From positions 5,624,763-5,688,762 of the forward strand of contig JAPTYO010000007.1 of NCBI GenBank assembly GCA_036873135.1: a stretch of DNA of 64,000 bases. The letters run 5' to 3'. This DNA is from Clarkia xantiana subsp. parviflora. Lineage: Eukaryota; Streptophyta; Magnoliopsida; Myrtales; Onagraceae. A model generated the notes under the pieces. The model saw only the letters and a program-made list of their open reading frames with translations, had not been told where the DNA came from and ran no database searches. The translations under genes were made by a program, and so were the position numbers. This document shows positions 48,446 through 61,100 of this stretch, one piece after another; positions within the stretch are counted from its first letter, which is position 1; the number at the start of each line of letters is the position of its first letter.

Positions 48446-50665
48446 TCACTTGCTATCTTCATCAGCAAGTGCTGCAGCTTTGCAAATCGGGCATAGATTC
48501 TTCATCAAAAGCCACTGCTTTACACATTCAACATGGAAATCGTGCCCGCATGCCTTTAACATCCCTACATCATCCATGTCCTTGTACTCTTCCTGTTACA
48601 TATTCAAAACACCATCAACGTCATAAAATAAACCAAAAAAAAAGTACAATCACTATAACGATTATTAGAGAAGCTATTACCAGACAAATGACACATCTTT
48701 CCTCTTCTTGAATTTGATCAGAGGAACAATGAATCGTTTCTCTCAAGCATTTGGATATCGAAACATCTGACAAACCTGTATTGACTGTCCCTATTCTTTC
48801 TCCTAATGCTAGCAGTTCCTGTTCAGAAATCAAAAGTTTGTGTTTTTAAGAATCAACACAAGGCACGGAATAACACTAGCAAGACAGGGCATGATGGGAA
48901 ATAAGCAAAAAGTGATTAGCTAGTTACCTCATAACCCATGTTATCTATGTCGAGTCTCAAGTCTCTATGCTGATCCATCGAACTTCTAGATGAGCGCTCC
49001 ATCATCATGAAGCCCTGAAAAATTTCAGATATGTAACATGAGCTTAGTGCAGATCACTAACGAAAACCAATCATAAATGCTTCCTAGAACAATGTTTAGG
49101 AGGCAGGAGGAGGTAATTTAAAATAAAGGAATCAATCATCTTTCACCAATTTGTCATCATCAACTAAATATGTCCTAAAGGAACATATGTCATGCAAAAA
49201 GTGAGCGTTTTTTTGGGGGTTATAGAAGATACCTCATAAGTCATTCGATCATGAGTACAGGCCTCATCAGGATTTGATCTGCTGTATCTCTCATTTGATA
49301 TCCTAGATCTCCTATTCCTGACAGTATCGCGCCATCCCATGGAAGGCAATGGCCTTAGATGCCTTGAATAACTTTCTACTATTGACCGTGGCCCCTCTTC
49401 TGAAGGTCCTGCATTTCTTAATCTTGTGCTGGTTGAAGATCTGAAGCTAGGGGAAGACCTATGAAAGTAGCTATTACGAGGCCCTCTTACAGTGTGACTT
49501 GAACTGCCATGAAAAGCTTGAGGATATCTTCTTGAGCTAAAGTCATATCCTCCCGTTTCCACTCTCGAGTTACCAGAGCTGCTCCCACCTGCAAAATGGA
49601 TTGCCTCAAGGCTATATCAACGAGGATCTACATTACCAAGGAACGCCGATATCAGAGAATATATCTATACTTATATATGTATAGGTTGATCTAATAAGCA
49701 AAATGAACTTGGAACTAACCTGAATGCACAATTCTTCCATGAGCAGAAGACCTTTCAACATGGCTCCAATCCGTTGTTAGAGGATTATGATTAGAAGAAC
49801 TCTGACCTGAGAAGTCCACTGCACCAGGATGTTCAATGGCATGGTTTGCACTCCAGGAGTTGTGTGTATTATTGTCAGACAGATAAGACCTTGTAACATT
49901 GGCTTCTAAATCTAGTCCAGACCTGCTTCTTACATTCCTCAGAGAACCCTCACCTCTAATGGAGAGTCTGTTACCTCTGTAACTAGGAGTCGCTGCAAGG
50001 TGATCCCAATGAATGTGTTGTGCATCCATATTTGTTATCTCCTGCCTAAACTCGGGACATATAGGGACATCAGATGATGTCCCACCACAATGGTAAATGC
50101 TATTATTGCCTCTTTCACAAACTACATGCATTGCTGGACCTTTTCTTTTCTGGTGCACCCTTCTACTGTCCATTAAAATGTCTGTGAAACCGCCTTCAAT
50201 CCAATGCGATGTGTGTCTCTCATAATTGGATGAAGTTGCATTAGGATAATAATTTTCGAAAACTGCAGCAACATTTGATGGCTGTATGTAAGGGCAATGT
50301 GATGGACTAGGAACATCTGAGTGACAAGGTTGTTGTAATTCATTGTGACCCATTGGGGTGAATCCATTTGACCTTCTTTGGGCATTTAGTGGAGATGTGA
50401 AATGCACTCCTGAAGAAGACATATTCTCCATAGGATAAAAAAACGAACCATTTTCAACAGCATTACCCATTGCTGAATGAAAATGAAGAGGTTGTAAGAT
50501 GGTGAATCAGAAAAACTTTAACTTCAGAAGCATATATATCGATAAAAGAAGAGCAGCTGTTACAATACCCGGAGGAGGGATGAAAGGCTGCTCCGCAGTC
50601 ACATTCCAGCTTTCATGATCATTCTCAAACAATTGAGATGCATTAAAGAAATGTCTATGACCCAT
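48446..50665 (-). CDS. RING-H2 finger E3 ubiquitin ligase
   Basis: Six exons on the minus strand: 50569-50665, 49720-50472, 49233-49588, 48928-49014, 48681-48818 and 48446-48592. They join in frame to 525 residues. Residues 1-420 are low in hydrophobic content, rich in S, N, H and R, and without a recognised domain. The RING-H2 domain is at the C-terminus (about 473-515), from CVICLEEY through CGHDFHVEC to CPIC, with the C-H-H-C order of the H2 class. It is split between the last two exons. The layout resembles plant MBR1/At2g37150-type ligases, which transfer ubiquitin from an E2. Substrates are unknown. The start MGHRHFFNASQLFEN is the first ATG in frame. The leader must cross more than 3 kb, because the likely promoter lies near 53.8 kb. 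Confidence 0.9.
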
Positions 50666-53600
50666 TACAACACCAAATAATAATAGCTAAAATGCAATCC
50701 CAGAAGAAATTATCTGCAAGGAAACCCACAAATGTATTATTAGAAATGACAATAAACAGAGCTAGATCATTAGCTTCAAGGTAATGATCAGCATCAGGAC
50801 AAGTTTCTCAGTGTACAATTGGATTAGTTCAAAGGTTATTAAGCTGAAAGGAGAAACTTGACCTACTTAGAATATATATATATATAACCAAAAGGAGAAG
50901 TTCATATATATAACTAACAGAACAAAGACAAAAAAGAGAGAACAATCACGTACTTCAATTTTCTGCATAAGGGTGAGGGGATGTTATGCATAAATGGCCA
51001 ATGGGATGGTTGGGCATATGAAGCAAAGAGATACTGATATGTCTATTGTGTTATGTCCAATAATAGCTGCATTCACAATTACTGCTAAACCATGTAAACA
51101 GCAGAAATTTCTCTCTTCAGGACTACATTTGAATGAAACAGAAGCATCATAGAAGCTTTGAATTGGATGGTTCGTATTTCATAGTAAACCAATACAACCG
51201 AACTTCTATACCAGTTGAAATGCTCTACATAAAACAAAATATACATCTTTTTCTTCAAAGTTCTAATTGTGGTAGAACAATATCCTCATAAATTAGATAT
51301 ACATCCTCAAGCTATATTATTACTTGCATTGAAATTCTACTCCCTACCAACAACTGGTAACCAATGTTGATAACCTGAGGTCAAGCGCATGCCTGAATAC
51401 ACTATCAGAGTTGATGGTTAAATCTCAAAAGACCAGTGATCAACCAAATGGAACTGAACATGTAGTGTATGAAGCCACATATCTTTCTCAGACATTATAA
51501 TACATGCTAAAGGATATCACCTATCAATGTCCTTTTTCAGGTCATTGGGAAAATATCACCTAGATCATAAAATAGCAGAAATGTAACCACATCAGTTATA
51601 ATTGTCAATGTCAACAGCCACCACCTTTAAGAACTAGACTCAAGACCAAAATCACATTTGAGCACAGAAGCTTGTCATCAGAGGTTCTAATGGCTCAGTT
51701 CGTTTTAACATGGCGAAGTCCTTCGAGAAAATGCAAAGCACCAACTGCTAACTTTCCAACATATAGACGTGCATAATACAAACAATGAGTACTTAAACAA
51801 TTGCCAGGATTTTACATTTTCATAGATCTGAATCGCATAGTAGATGTAGCTGTTCTAAAGCTCGTCGCCTATTTTAATACTGTCGAGGGTTTTGTCTTTC
51901 ATCTGAAGGCAAGAACTTTAAAAGGGTACCATTATCAATTTGATAAATTACAGATCTCACTAGGAACAACCTAGTCCAGCCTTTATCCCAAGAACACAAG
52001 GAACAACCTACAACAAAAAGTGGACACTCGCTCAAAAGGAAACTAAGTGGGATCTTCAAAAGGAGACAATACGGGAGGAGACACTCACTCAAAAGGAAAC
52101 AAAGTGGGATCTTCAATCGCCGAATGATCAAGAAGTGCCTGCAACACCATATACTACTAATCAGAAGATATATAAAGGAATAGCTAATGCTGAATCATCC
52201 ACCAAGCTCTTAGCCTATATAAGGACAGTTACTAGTGAGTCTACAACGAACTCTAACTATAGATATACATAAACTACAAACAATTTATATGCAGTCACAC
52301 CAAAAATTGATGTCAAGGGACTTCCATTACAGAGGAGATACTGGAGATGCAAATTGAGCTCTAAGTTAAAGTATGTCTGAATCCTCCGAAACTAGGTGGC
52401 ATGGGAAGGCTTAGAAGTCCATGGAATACATCTTCCACAAAAAGATGTATTTTACTCGAACATGTCATGTTCAAGCATTTTGGCTCAAAATATTATTTTC
52501 ACGTTAGATTGCATAGCTGAATAGACACCTGCTTAAGAACAGTAGATGAAGGCATGTCAAATCTACTAATAAATGTTGACACCACGAGGAAGATTCTAAG
52601 GAGCTAAAGCTAGGGAGGGACTTCTTTCATTAAGCACAAAGCCTGAAACGGAAGGTTTAGTGTTTCATTACAAGACGGGAATAACTCCATCATAGAAAAA
52701 GGTATGAAAATTTTGTGGCTAATATCACAGAAGAAGCTAACGTAAGGTAAAATAAATATTGCTTCTCATTTATTTGATAGAAATTAATCGTAATTAAGTT
52801 TTGTGTTTTAGTATATTATTCTTTCCATAAAAATTCATAAATATATGAAATAGTGCTATCCGTCCTGCTTTGCTCTTAAAATGAAAGTATCCCCTTGAAA
52901 GATCAAGAATGTACGTAAGTAGAATTATGTTTCCTAACCTGTTATGTAACCCCCTACTAGTACAGAGACACGGGAAGACAATGCAAGGGAGTTTAAGGAC
53001 CAAACTGATTCTTCTTCATTATATAATTCTTCAAACCAGCTTTAGACGAGTACCTTCAGTCCAAAATCTGGACAACCTAACATTGTATCTCATCCGGAGA
53101 CACGACTCGGGTGAAAAATTAGACATCCTGGTCATCACCTGCATATTAAAGAGTATCTAAATCCTAATCGTGCTAAAGTAGTGGCGAGCAAATTAAGATA
53201 AACTCTAGCTAAACTATGAAAGAGACATCCACATCCAGCTTCTGACAATTAGAACCAGATATTGAATTTAGTTAACGTTCCCATCCCATCAGTGAATTAT
53301 ACTGATTATGTTCAACCCAAGCCAAAATGACACATTGATATCATTATTTCACCGTCATGAACAAGCAATAATTTAATTTAATAGAACAAATAAATGAAGT
53401 ATAAACGTCGGACAAGCAACGTTATTCTGATAAAAAAGTAGACGGGGAAGGAAAATCAAGGAGTTGGTGGGTTAATCCGATGATCATTCCCAAAAAATTA
53501 GAATACGGAACATAGAAATCATCTTAAAGCATCTTTACAGCCACATATAAGACGACCGGCGACTTTGAGCTTACAGCTTAGAAGCAAAGCCCCTGAGGCG

Positions 53601-53800
53601 CCGACGAAAACGGGAATCAAGCTCGATCAACTAAACTTGCCGAGCATGTGTATTATCTGACCAAAGAGATTATGTAAAACGAAGCAGAATCACGCAGCGA
53701 TTCTGAAAAACGTTGATTAAGAGGAGAGGAATCACCTCACGGATTGGATGATGCTGATTAAGGACGGAACCTACCGAGAGAGAGAAGGAGAGAAACGACT
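50666..53800 (-). other. Probable 5' leader and leader introns of the RING gene
   Basis: No other gene is supported in these 3.1 kb. A minus-strand TATAAAAA lies at 53808-53819, followed by mixed-composition sequence, as expected of a first non-coding exon. Exact leader exons cannot be set. Small minus frames (51874-52131, 52794-53003) lack domains. Confidence 0.4.
52025..52118 (-). repeat. Partial tandem repeat in the RING gene leader region
   Basis: The phrase ctcaaaaggaaac followed by aagtgggatcttcaa occurs twice about 59 bp apart (from 52030 and 52089). The frame at 51874-52131 runs through both units. Confidence 0.6.
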
Positions 53801-53807
53801 ATTATGC

Positions 53808-53819
53808 TAATGTTTTTAT
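53808..53819 (-). promoter_or_regulatory. TATA box, likely of the RING gene
   Basis: CTATAAAAAC on the minus strand, just upstream of leader-like sequence. It is assigned to the RING gene because no other minus-strand gene lies between. Confidence 0.4.
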
Positions 53820-54403
53820 AGGAGGAAGATGAACGATGATATAAAGAAGCGGTTGGTTGCGCAATTGGGGCGGTACATTCTCCTTTTCTTTGCTGCACTT
53901 GGAAATGATTTTTTGCAACACTTTGGAAATGATCTAATTGACATCAGCTCCATTCCATACATTTTAATTAATATATATATATTTATAGTTACATCAAATT
54001 AAACAATACGTACTATACATACATAAATAAATAAATAGAAATTGACCGACAATAAAATAAAATGTGTTTTTTCATGGCAAACAATAAAATTTTCAAAAGC
54101 CAATCTATACGTTTTATTATACCGTATTATATTTTTTTAAAAAAATACCGCCGTATATATATATATTTTTAAAATATATTTAGAACGGAATAAAAGATTC
54201 AGGGGCAAATTAATACTCTATGACATCTTTGTCTCCATTAATCGCAAGAAAGAAACCGCTCCGCCTCAATCGTGACAAACAACCAGACGACGACTCTCTT
54301 CTCTCCAACCGCAAGCTGTGTCTGCGCTGTCAGTTGATCGCATTGCGTTCTTCTCATTCATCCATCATCAACTGAAGAGCGGTGATCAAGAAGAGCTGAG
54401 AAG
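53820..54403. other. Divergent intergenic region between RING gene and SYP71
   Basis: AT-rich in the middle, with leader-like sequence of SYP71 from about 54240. The two genes diverge from here, so their promoters lie within roughly 500 bp of each other. Confidence 0.45.
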
Positions 54404-56698
54404 ATGAGCGTGATTGACTTACTGACTCGTGTCGACTCGATCTGCAAGAAGTACGACAAGTACGATATTCAGAAGCAGCAGGACTCGAACATCTCCGGCG
54501 AAGATGCCTTCGCTCGCCAGTACGCCTCCATGGACGCTGACATTGAGGCAGCTGAGCAGGTTGCTTTCAATCCTTGCTTAATTTGTGTCGACGAATACTG
54601 AATTTGTATTGAGAGATACGAGATCTGATGGAATCTTGCTACGATCTGGCAATTATAGTTGAATTGATCCTTAATCAGTGTGTGCTTCCAGCATTTTGAA
54701 TTGGAAACATGATTTGTTTATTTTGTTTTTGCTGATTCTGCTCGATTTTGGTTTGAAATGATGCTGTAGAAAGCAGAAACTGCTTTGAATGAGAAAAGTA
54801 GGGCATCTGTAGTTGCCATCAATGCTGAAATTCGAAGAACTAAGGCTCGCTTGCTTGAGGAAGTGCCTAAGTTGCAGAGGCTGGCCATGAAGAAGGTACA
54901 ACTTCTTCGTTTTTATTGCTTTCATCTTGTCATCTGTTTGAATGATGTGGATTTCAATCTTCAATTAACAGGCCTAATTAGTATAGGATATAGGCTTTGA
55001 ATATTTGGACGAATATTTTACTTGTGTCATTTGCTACTTGTTTTTCCAATCTGTTCTGTATTTATATGGACAAAACTATCTATGTTGTAGTTGTATTTTG
55101 ATTCAAACATGGAACTTCTTTGAATAGAGTAAGAAGCATTTGCAGCTTTTTCTCCATAAAGTTCTTAAAGCTTTGAATTGCAGTGAGGCTGAATGATTGA
55201 AGGGCTATCTTAAACTTTCAAGTGAGATATCAGTCTTTTAGGAATCGAGCCGTGTTAGAGATGTGTTAACCCCTGTTCTCAATATTTAGATCACCCCATA
55301 CTGCGCCGTCGCCAACCATCAGATTCCATTATGTGTGGAATTTTTGTATGTCATTTATCATTGAATATAGATATCAGTCTTTTAGGAATCATCCTATAGT
55401 ATCTTTCTCATGCAAACTGATGACAGAGGTCACCAAGAGATCCGGATCAGGTCCTTGGTTGATTTTGTGAAGTCGAGTTTTTAAAATAAAATATTTGCTT
55501 GTACTGTCATACCCTATGTGTTTATCAACTTACTTTAAGTAAAGATGCATTTAATTCGATTACTGAGAAACTTGTATAATCGTCGAGCTGTTGATGCCGC
55601 TTTCTCATTTTAATTGTCAATTTGTCATTATGCACAATATTATTACTAAAAGCGAATATTGCAGGTTAAAGGTCTTTCATCTGAAGAATTTGCTGCCCGT
55701 AACGATCTCGTCCTTGCTTTGCCGGACAGAATTCAAAGTATTCCTGATGGGACTGCTCCTGCTCCAAAGAGCAGTGGAGGTTGGACAGCTTCTGCTTCTC
55801 GCACAGGAATTAAGTTTGATTCAGGTGAGTGGTTTGATGCCCTTTCTGATGTAAGTTTGATTCTTAGCCTCATCAATTATTGCTTATCACTTTTTTTTTT
55901 TGTGGACAAAGATGGTAGGTTTGATGATGAGTACTTCCAATCAACTGAGGAGTCGAGCAAATTCAAGCAAGAGTTTGAAATGCGAAAAATGAAGCAGGCA
56001 TGTCAATTCAAACATCTTGATGGTCACTTCCATTAACTTGTATACTGCTCGTGCATATCTAACAATTGTATTCTCACAGGATCAAGGTTTGGATATGATA
56101 TCAGAAGGCTTGGATACCTTGAAAAACATGGCCCATGATATGAATGAGGTTTGCTCTTTTAGGTTACTATATGTTGCTTGTATAATTTGCTTGTGTTTCT
56201 GTTGCGTCTAATATTTGTTGGACTTTCGTGCAGGAATTGGACAGGCAAGTTCCTCTGATGGATGAGATTGACACCAAGGTCAGAAAAAGCTATCGATTCC
56301 CTTCACTTTTCGAAAGGTCATTTCTTTAAGCTATACATCTAATAACATCTATAATTATTCAGGTAGACAAGGCAGCTGCAGACCTTAAGAATACCAATGT
56401 CAGGCTTAAGCACACTGTTACTCAGGTTAGAGAATCTATGTAGATACCTGTTAAGAGTTTCTTTTCTTTCTCCTGAAATTGAATCACAATTGACGATTAA
56501 ATGAGTTATGTTTTTCAGCTAAGGTCAAGCCGAAACTTCTGCATTGATATTGTGCTACTGTGTGTAATTCTGGGCATTGCTGCCTACTTATACAAGTAAG
56601 CTCCTTTCTCTTCATCAATTGCCATAACTACTATTTGATATCTATCGATTATAAGTTACGAATATTATTTATGTTTAATCTGCAGTGTATTGAAGTGA
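54404..56698 (+). CDS. SYP71: Qc-SNARE, SYP71 type syntaxin
   Basis: Nine exons: 54404-54559, 54770-54895, 55665-55824, 55912-55997, 56080-56148, 56234-56278, 56363-56425, 56519-56595 and 56686-56698. They join in frame to 264 residues. The start is MSVIDLLTRVDSICKKYDKYD. An N-terminal helical region (1-110) is followed by a linker and the SNARE heptads (about 177-235), with the zero-layer glutamine at about Q204 in ELDRQVPL. One C-terminal membrane anchor follows (about 242-261, CIDIVLLCVILGIAAYLY). SYP7 proteins are plant-type Qc-SNAREs of the ER and plasma membrane. The fourth intron begins GC (AAGCAG|GCATGT at 55998). No GT site nearby keeps the conserved MKQ|DQGLDM frame. Confidence 0.95.
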
Positions 56699-57670
56699 CC
56701 TGAGGTGGTGGTGTGGTATACGAGTGTCATTTGGTATGGAGTATATTCATTTTTCTATCATTTTACATTTGAATGGTCATTTATTTCGTTTAGTCCTTTG
56801 CTTAGGATTATGATTACTATTTTGCAGTATATTAATGATGCTATGTCTACAAAAGTTTGTGGTTTCAATGGGCTTGCTACCGCTGTGCGGTTGTGTTGTG
56901 ATGTGTCTTCTCTTTTGTCAGACTGGAAATGGATTATTGTGGTTTAGAGACTGATTCTGGTATTATTGTGTTGTAATGCACCACTTTCCTCTACTTCATT
57001 GTTATATTTATTTTGACAGAAGTTTCATCCGTTGGAATATAATCATCTTTTTTTTTTTTTGTGACTTTTTTAACTATTTCCCCCCATAAGTTTACTTCAT
57101 CAAGTATTTTTAAAAATGGTTTAATAGAAAAAACGGGAACTAAGTAGGGGTTAATTTAAAAAGTTACACTAACAGTGTAAAAACTAACAACTAAAAAGGA
57201 CAGTCTGCAAAAGTTAACGGGAATAGTTAATAATTCCACAAAACGCTGGGATGGGTCACGATGAATCCAGCTAGGCTTAATGAAGGCCGAGTCGTTGCCC
57301 TGCCAAATATATGGGCCCCCTCAAACCTATTATTTTAACCATAATAATAATGTATGCATGTACGTATGTCATTATTGTCATGACCAATGTATGTATGCTA
57401 GTTAACACTAACGATTTTATATATATATATTTGATAAGAAGAATTAAGGCGGTCCTGATTTGCAAAGATTGATAGCGTGCATGACTGCATGTACGTGTAC
57501 GTGCCGTGATTGACGACGATACATAGACTTGCTATTGTTAATTATTATGCCGTAAATGAAACATCAGCCACATGTTGATACCTACTTTAAATTTATGTAA
57601 TCTAAGCTAATCAAATTAATTAAACCCTAAACTAAACCCCACTCAAACCATATTTGTAGTTGAAGTTGTA
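56699..57670. other. SYP71 3' flank and intergenic DNA
   Basis: Includes the 3' untranslated region to about 57030. The rest is AT-rich, with short frames of no recognisable content. Confidence 0.45.
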
Positions 57671-57675
57671 TCCAA

Positions 57676-58116
57676 TGTTAAAAATCAACATTGACTTACC
57701 TTCATGGGCTAAGACTTACATCAGTTCATGGGCCAAGACTAATTTACTAGCATGGGCCAAGGTTTGGAGATTTGGGCTAAAAGAGTTAGTCCATGATGAA
57801 TATGGATCTAGATAGTATTCTAGGTTATGTGTCTAGATAATTCTAGGAACTCAATAAGTGTAGGAAATTCTAGAGAGTTTCTAGGGAGTTCTTAGTCTAG
57901 ATATTTCTTAGTCTAGAGATTTCTTTAGTCTCCTATAAATAGGAGATGAGTCATTTGTAACATGTAAGCAAGAAAAGCACCGCAACTAGATCCACCACCA
58001 CAAGTTGTAAGAGTCTTTTATCATATTTAGAGTAAGAGAGTTATATATATAAAAGTTCTTCATTAGCTACTAGATACGGTCTTGGGCAAGTGCAATCGGC
58101 ACTTTGTTTCTTTACA
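57676..58116 (+). mobile_element. Solo LTR (441 bp), Copia-like
   Basis: Starts TGTTAAAAATCAACATTG and ends TTTCTTTACA, thus TG...CA, flanked by the perfect 5-bp duplication TCCAA (57671-57675 and 58117-58121). It holds a promoter-like CCTATAAATAGG (about 57932-57943). Short size and wording suggest a Copia-type LTR. The internal region is absent. Confidence 0.88.
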
Positions 58117-58121
58117 TCCAA

Positions 58122-61100
58122 CTCTTAGCCAAACTTTGTCGCGCTCTCAATTACTAAACGTGTTAAAGTGTGATTAATTAACAATATACCAAAAACCTTT
58201 ACTCAATAGATCGAACTGATTACAACCGTCGGTTAACGTGTAAGTTAATAGTATACCAAAAATCTTCCCTCAAAAGTTCATGCTGATTACAGTTCTGTTT
58301 GTTAAGGTGTAAGTCTAATTTTCTAATAAACCGATGTTAAGAAAAAAACGTAGAGCTAGCTTGTAACTAAGCTGAGATATATATGGTTATTGCTGGCAAA
58401 AGAAAAGCCTAGCGGAAAAATCCATACTATTTAAGTTGATCTCAGCGATAATCCTATAACTAGGCTAGCTACTATTAAGTATTCATTATACATAATATAT
58501 ATATCGAGATATTATGTATCGATCACCAAACCCTATAATAAATATAAATATTTGGTAGGCCGTTTGAATTAATATCACTGCATGCTGCATCTTCCACGGG
58601 ACAGGCAATATATGTTTGCTAGAAGAATGACACATGATGTCACAAATCTTATCCCTCCGATCCAAATCTACTAACTACACTACTCAATTAATTAACTAAC
58701 AAAATATTAATTTTTTATTTGAGGTATTATGGAAGCATATATGATATAACCTACAAAAAAATTCAAATTAATTAATCTTTAACGACGTGTTTTGGATAAT
58801 TAGTATATATAACACACTCGTTCTACTTATAATTATTTTGGGCTAACTAATATTCTCATTATGTAGCTCAAGTACAAAATGAGAGAAATGTAATATCTTG
58901 AAGGCTTGTTGTTGATCATGAAATTACCTTTGAGAAATTCATAATGGTTTTATGGTTTGGTGCAGTTATATACAGTGATATATTTGATATCATATAAATA
59001 ATTATGATTATAATATTAAATCCTTATATCTATAATTATACACATCGTCGTGACACCTTTCCAATTTTTATTTAATTTCATCCGCACAGCTTAATTCTTA
59101 GTAGTTGATTCATACACTAAACCCTGCAATCTAAATAGTTAAAGGTCAGTATTGTAATAATTGTTAAAATTTGAAGTCTTTCTTAGTGCTAGTATTGTAT
59201 TAGTTTGGATTTCTTATATGTTTAATTACTTTCCAATTCTCAACATGTGTTTGAAATTTGATTGTTATTGTTTATGATTCGGTTATTGATATGATTATTA
59301 GCTAGATATGAATACGAATAGAAAGAAATATGTTAAATGGTTAAAATTGTGGTGAAAAATAGTAATTATATGGTACAAAATATACACATATATGATTATG
59401 GCTATAATATATAAGTAAGAAATATATTAAAGTTATAGTATTATTAGTAACCTGTCCCTAATCTAACAGTCATCAATGTACAAATGGCAAAAATCAATAA
59501 CAAATCAACATCCTATTTATTCATATATACTCACTAAAAAAACGCTAACTAGTTAATTAAATTAATTATGACGCCTAGAGTACTAGCTTTTAAAAAACCA
59601 TGACTTCACAATTCAATATTACCTTAATTCATTAAATAAATAAAATTACTGTGCATATTCGTATTGAATATATTATAATTTGAGTAATGAAAATATATAT
59701 ACATGCATGAAGCATGATATGCCAACTCTAGTGATGCAGCGTGATGGGATAAATGGATCAAAATCTCATTGATTCAAGGAGAATGCCGAGAATTTGTTGG
59801 ATAGATGCGCAAGAACTCATTGATTCAGAAAAATACCGAAGAATTGACACGCATAGTTAAGGAAAACCTCGGTTTTTTTTTTCATTAATAATTCAACTTA
59901 ATATAAACGACGGCAAAACATATCTTAAATACTGAAAACAAAAACCCTAGACCTATATATGTCAAAATCCGAAAGTTGCAAACAGACCCTAACAAAACCG
60001 ATAAATTACAAAAAATACCTGAAGAAACATAAAACTGCAATTTTGACCCATAAACGAAGAAATTTGACCGGAAAACGTCAAATCCATAGTATACTATGAC
60101 TCTTGCTCATATCCCCATTTTCGCATGAAATAATATATTCGCACGCCCAAAATCCAACCATTCAAAATTTCCCATAATTATCTAGGCTACCTATCGGTTT
60201 CATACCTTATTATTTTTTAGGAGATAAGCATTGGATTCCTAGTGGAAGAGAAGCATCAGAAAGTTTCCAAATGCATGGAAACAAAGCAGCTGAATCAGCT
60301 GCCAATAAAAATAATATTGCAGAGGCCGAATTTATATTATGATATTAAATTAATAAATTTTGAATATGTTAGCATCAATAATTCTATATACCATATATAT
60401 ATATATTATGTCGGGGTCGTTCTCATTCTCTTCAATATATATAATATCAGAGATGCATGGCTGTCCAAGTGATAGCGATGTGTTGGAAAAGCAAGTGTGG
60501 GGCGTGCACGAAATTCAACAGCTTGTATATAGATCACATCTAATTTCAATATCCTAATCAAATAATATTACCATCGAATCATTCTAGTCCATTAACAAAC
60601 CAACATTATGTAGCGCGTTGAATTTAGAATCTGCACTATTATAGTATATTCTTTTAATTATATACATTTAAATATTTACTTTCATAAATATAAAATATAT
60701 ATAAACACTGCGGATATACATAATATAAGTATATACATATTTGAAGTAAAATTCCATTATGATAGTTTGAATCAATTTTATTTTATTTTTTAAAACTATC
60801 ATCCCGTCAATTCTTTTTTTTTATTCTTTTTTTATTTATTTTTTTTTTTTTGTGAAAAGTGTTTTTTTTTATTGTTAATAAGTATATATACGTACGTACA
60901 ATTAATAATGAAAAGGTTGTTTGGACTTCGGCCCAATATATACCAGATCGAGAACAAAGCATATATATAAAGGACAGAACAATAATAGTCAATTATTTAA
61001 GTTACTCTGTGTTTCACAAAAAAAAAAAAAAAAAAAGAGAGTTACTCTATGGTAGATATATATGATTTATTAACTGTTAATTGATAGTAGAAAAGAAAAG

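Noticed and set aside
59870..59890. T run as the end of another retroposed insert
   Set aside because: No flanking duplication could be found around it.
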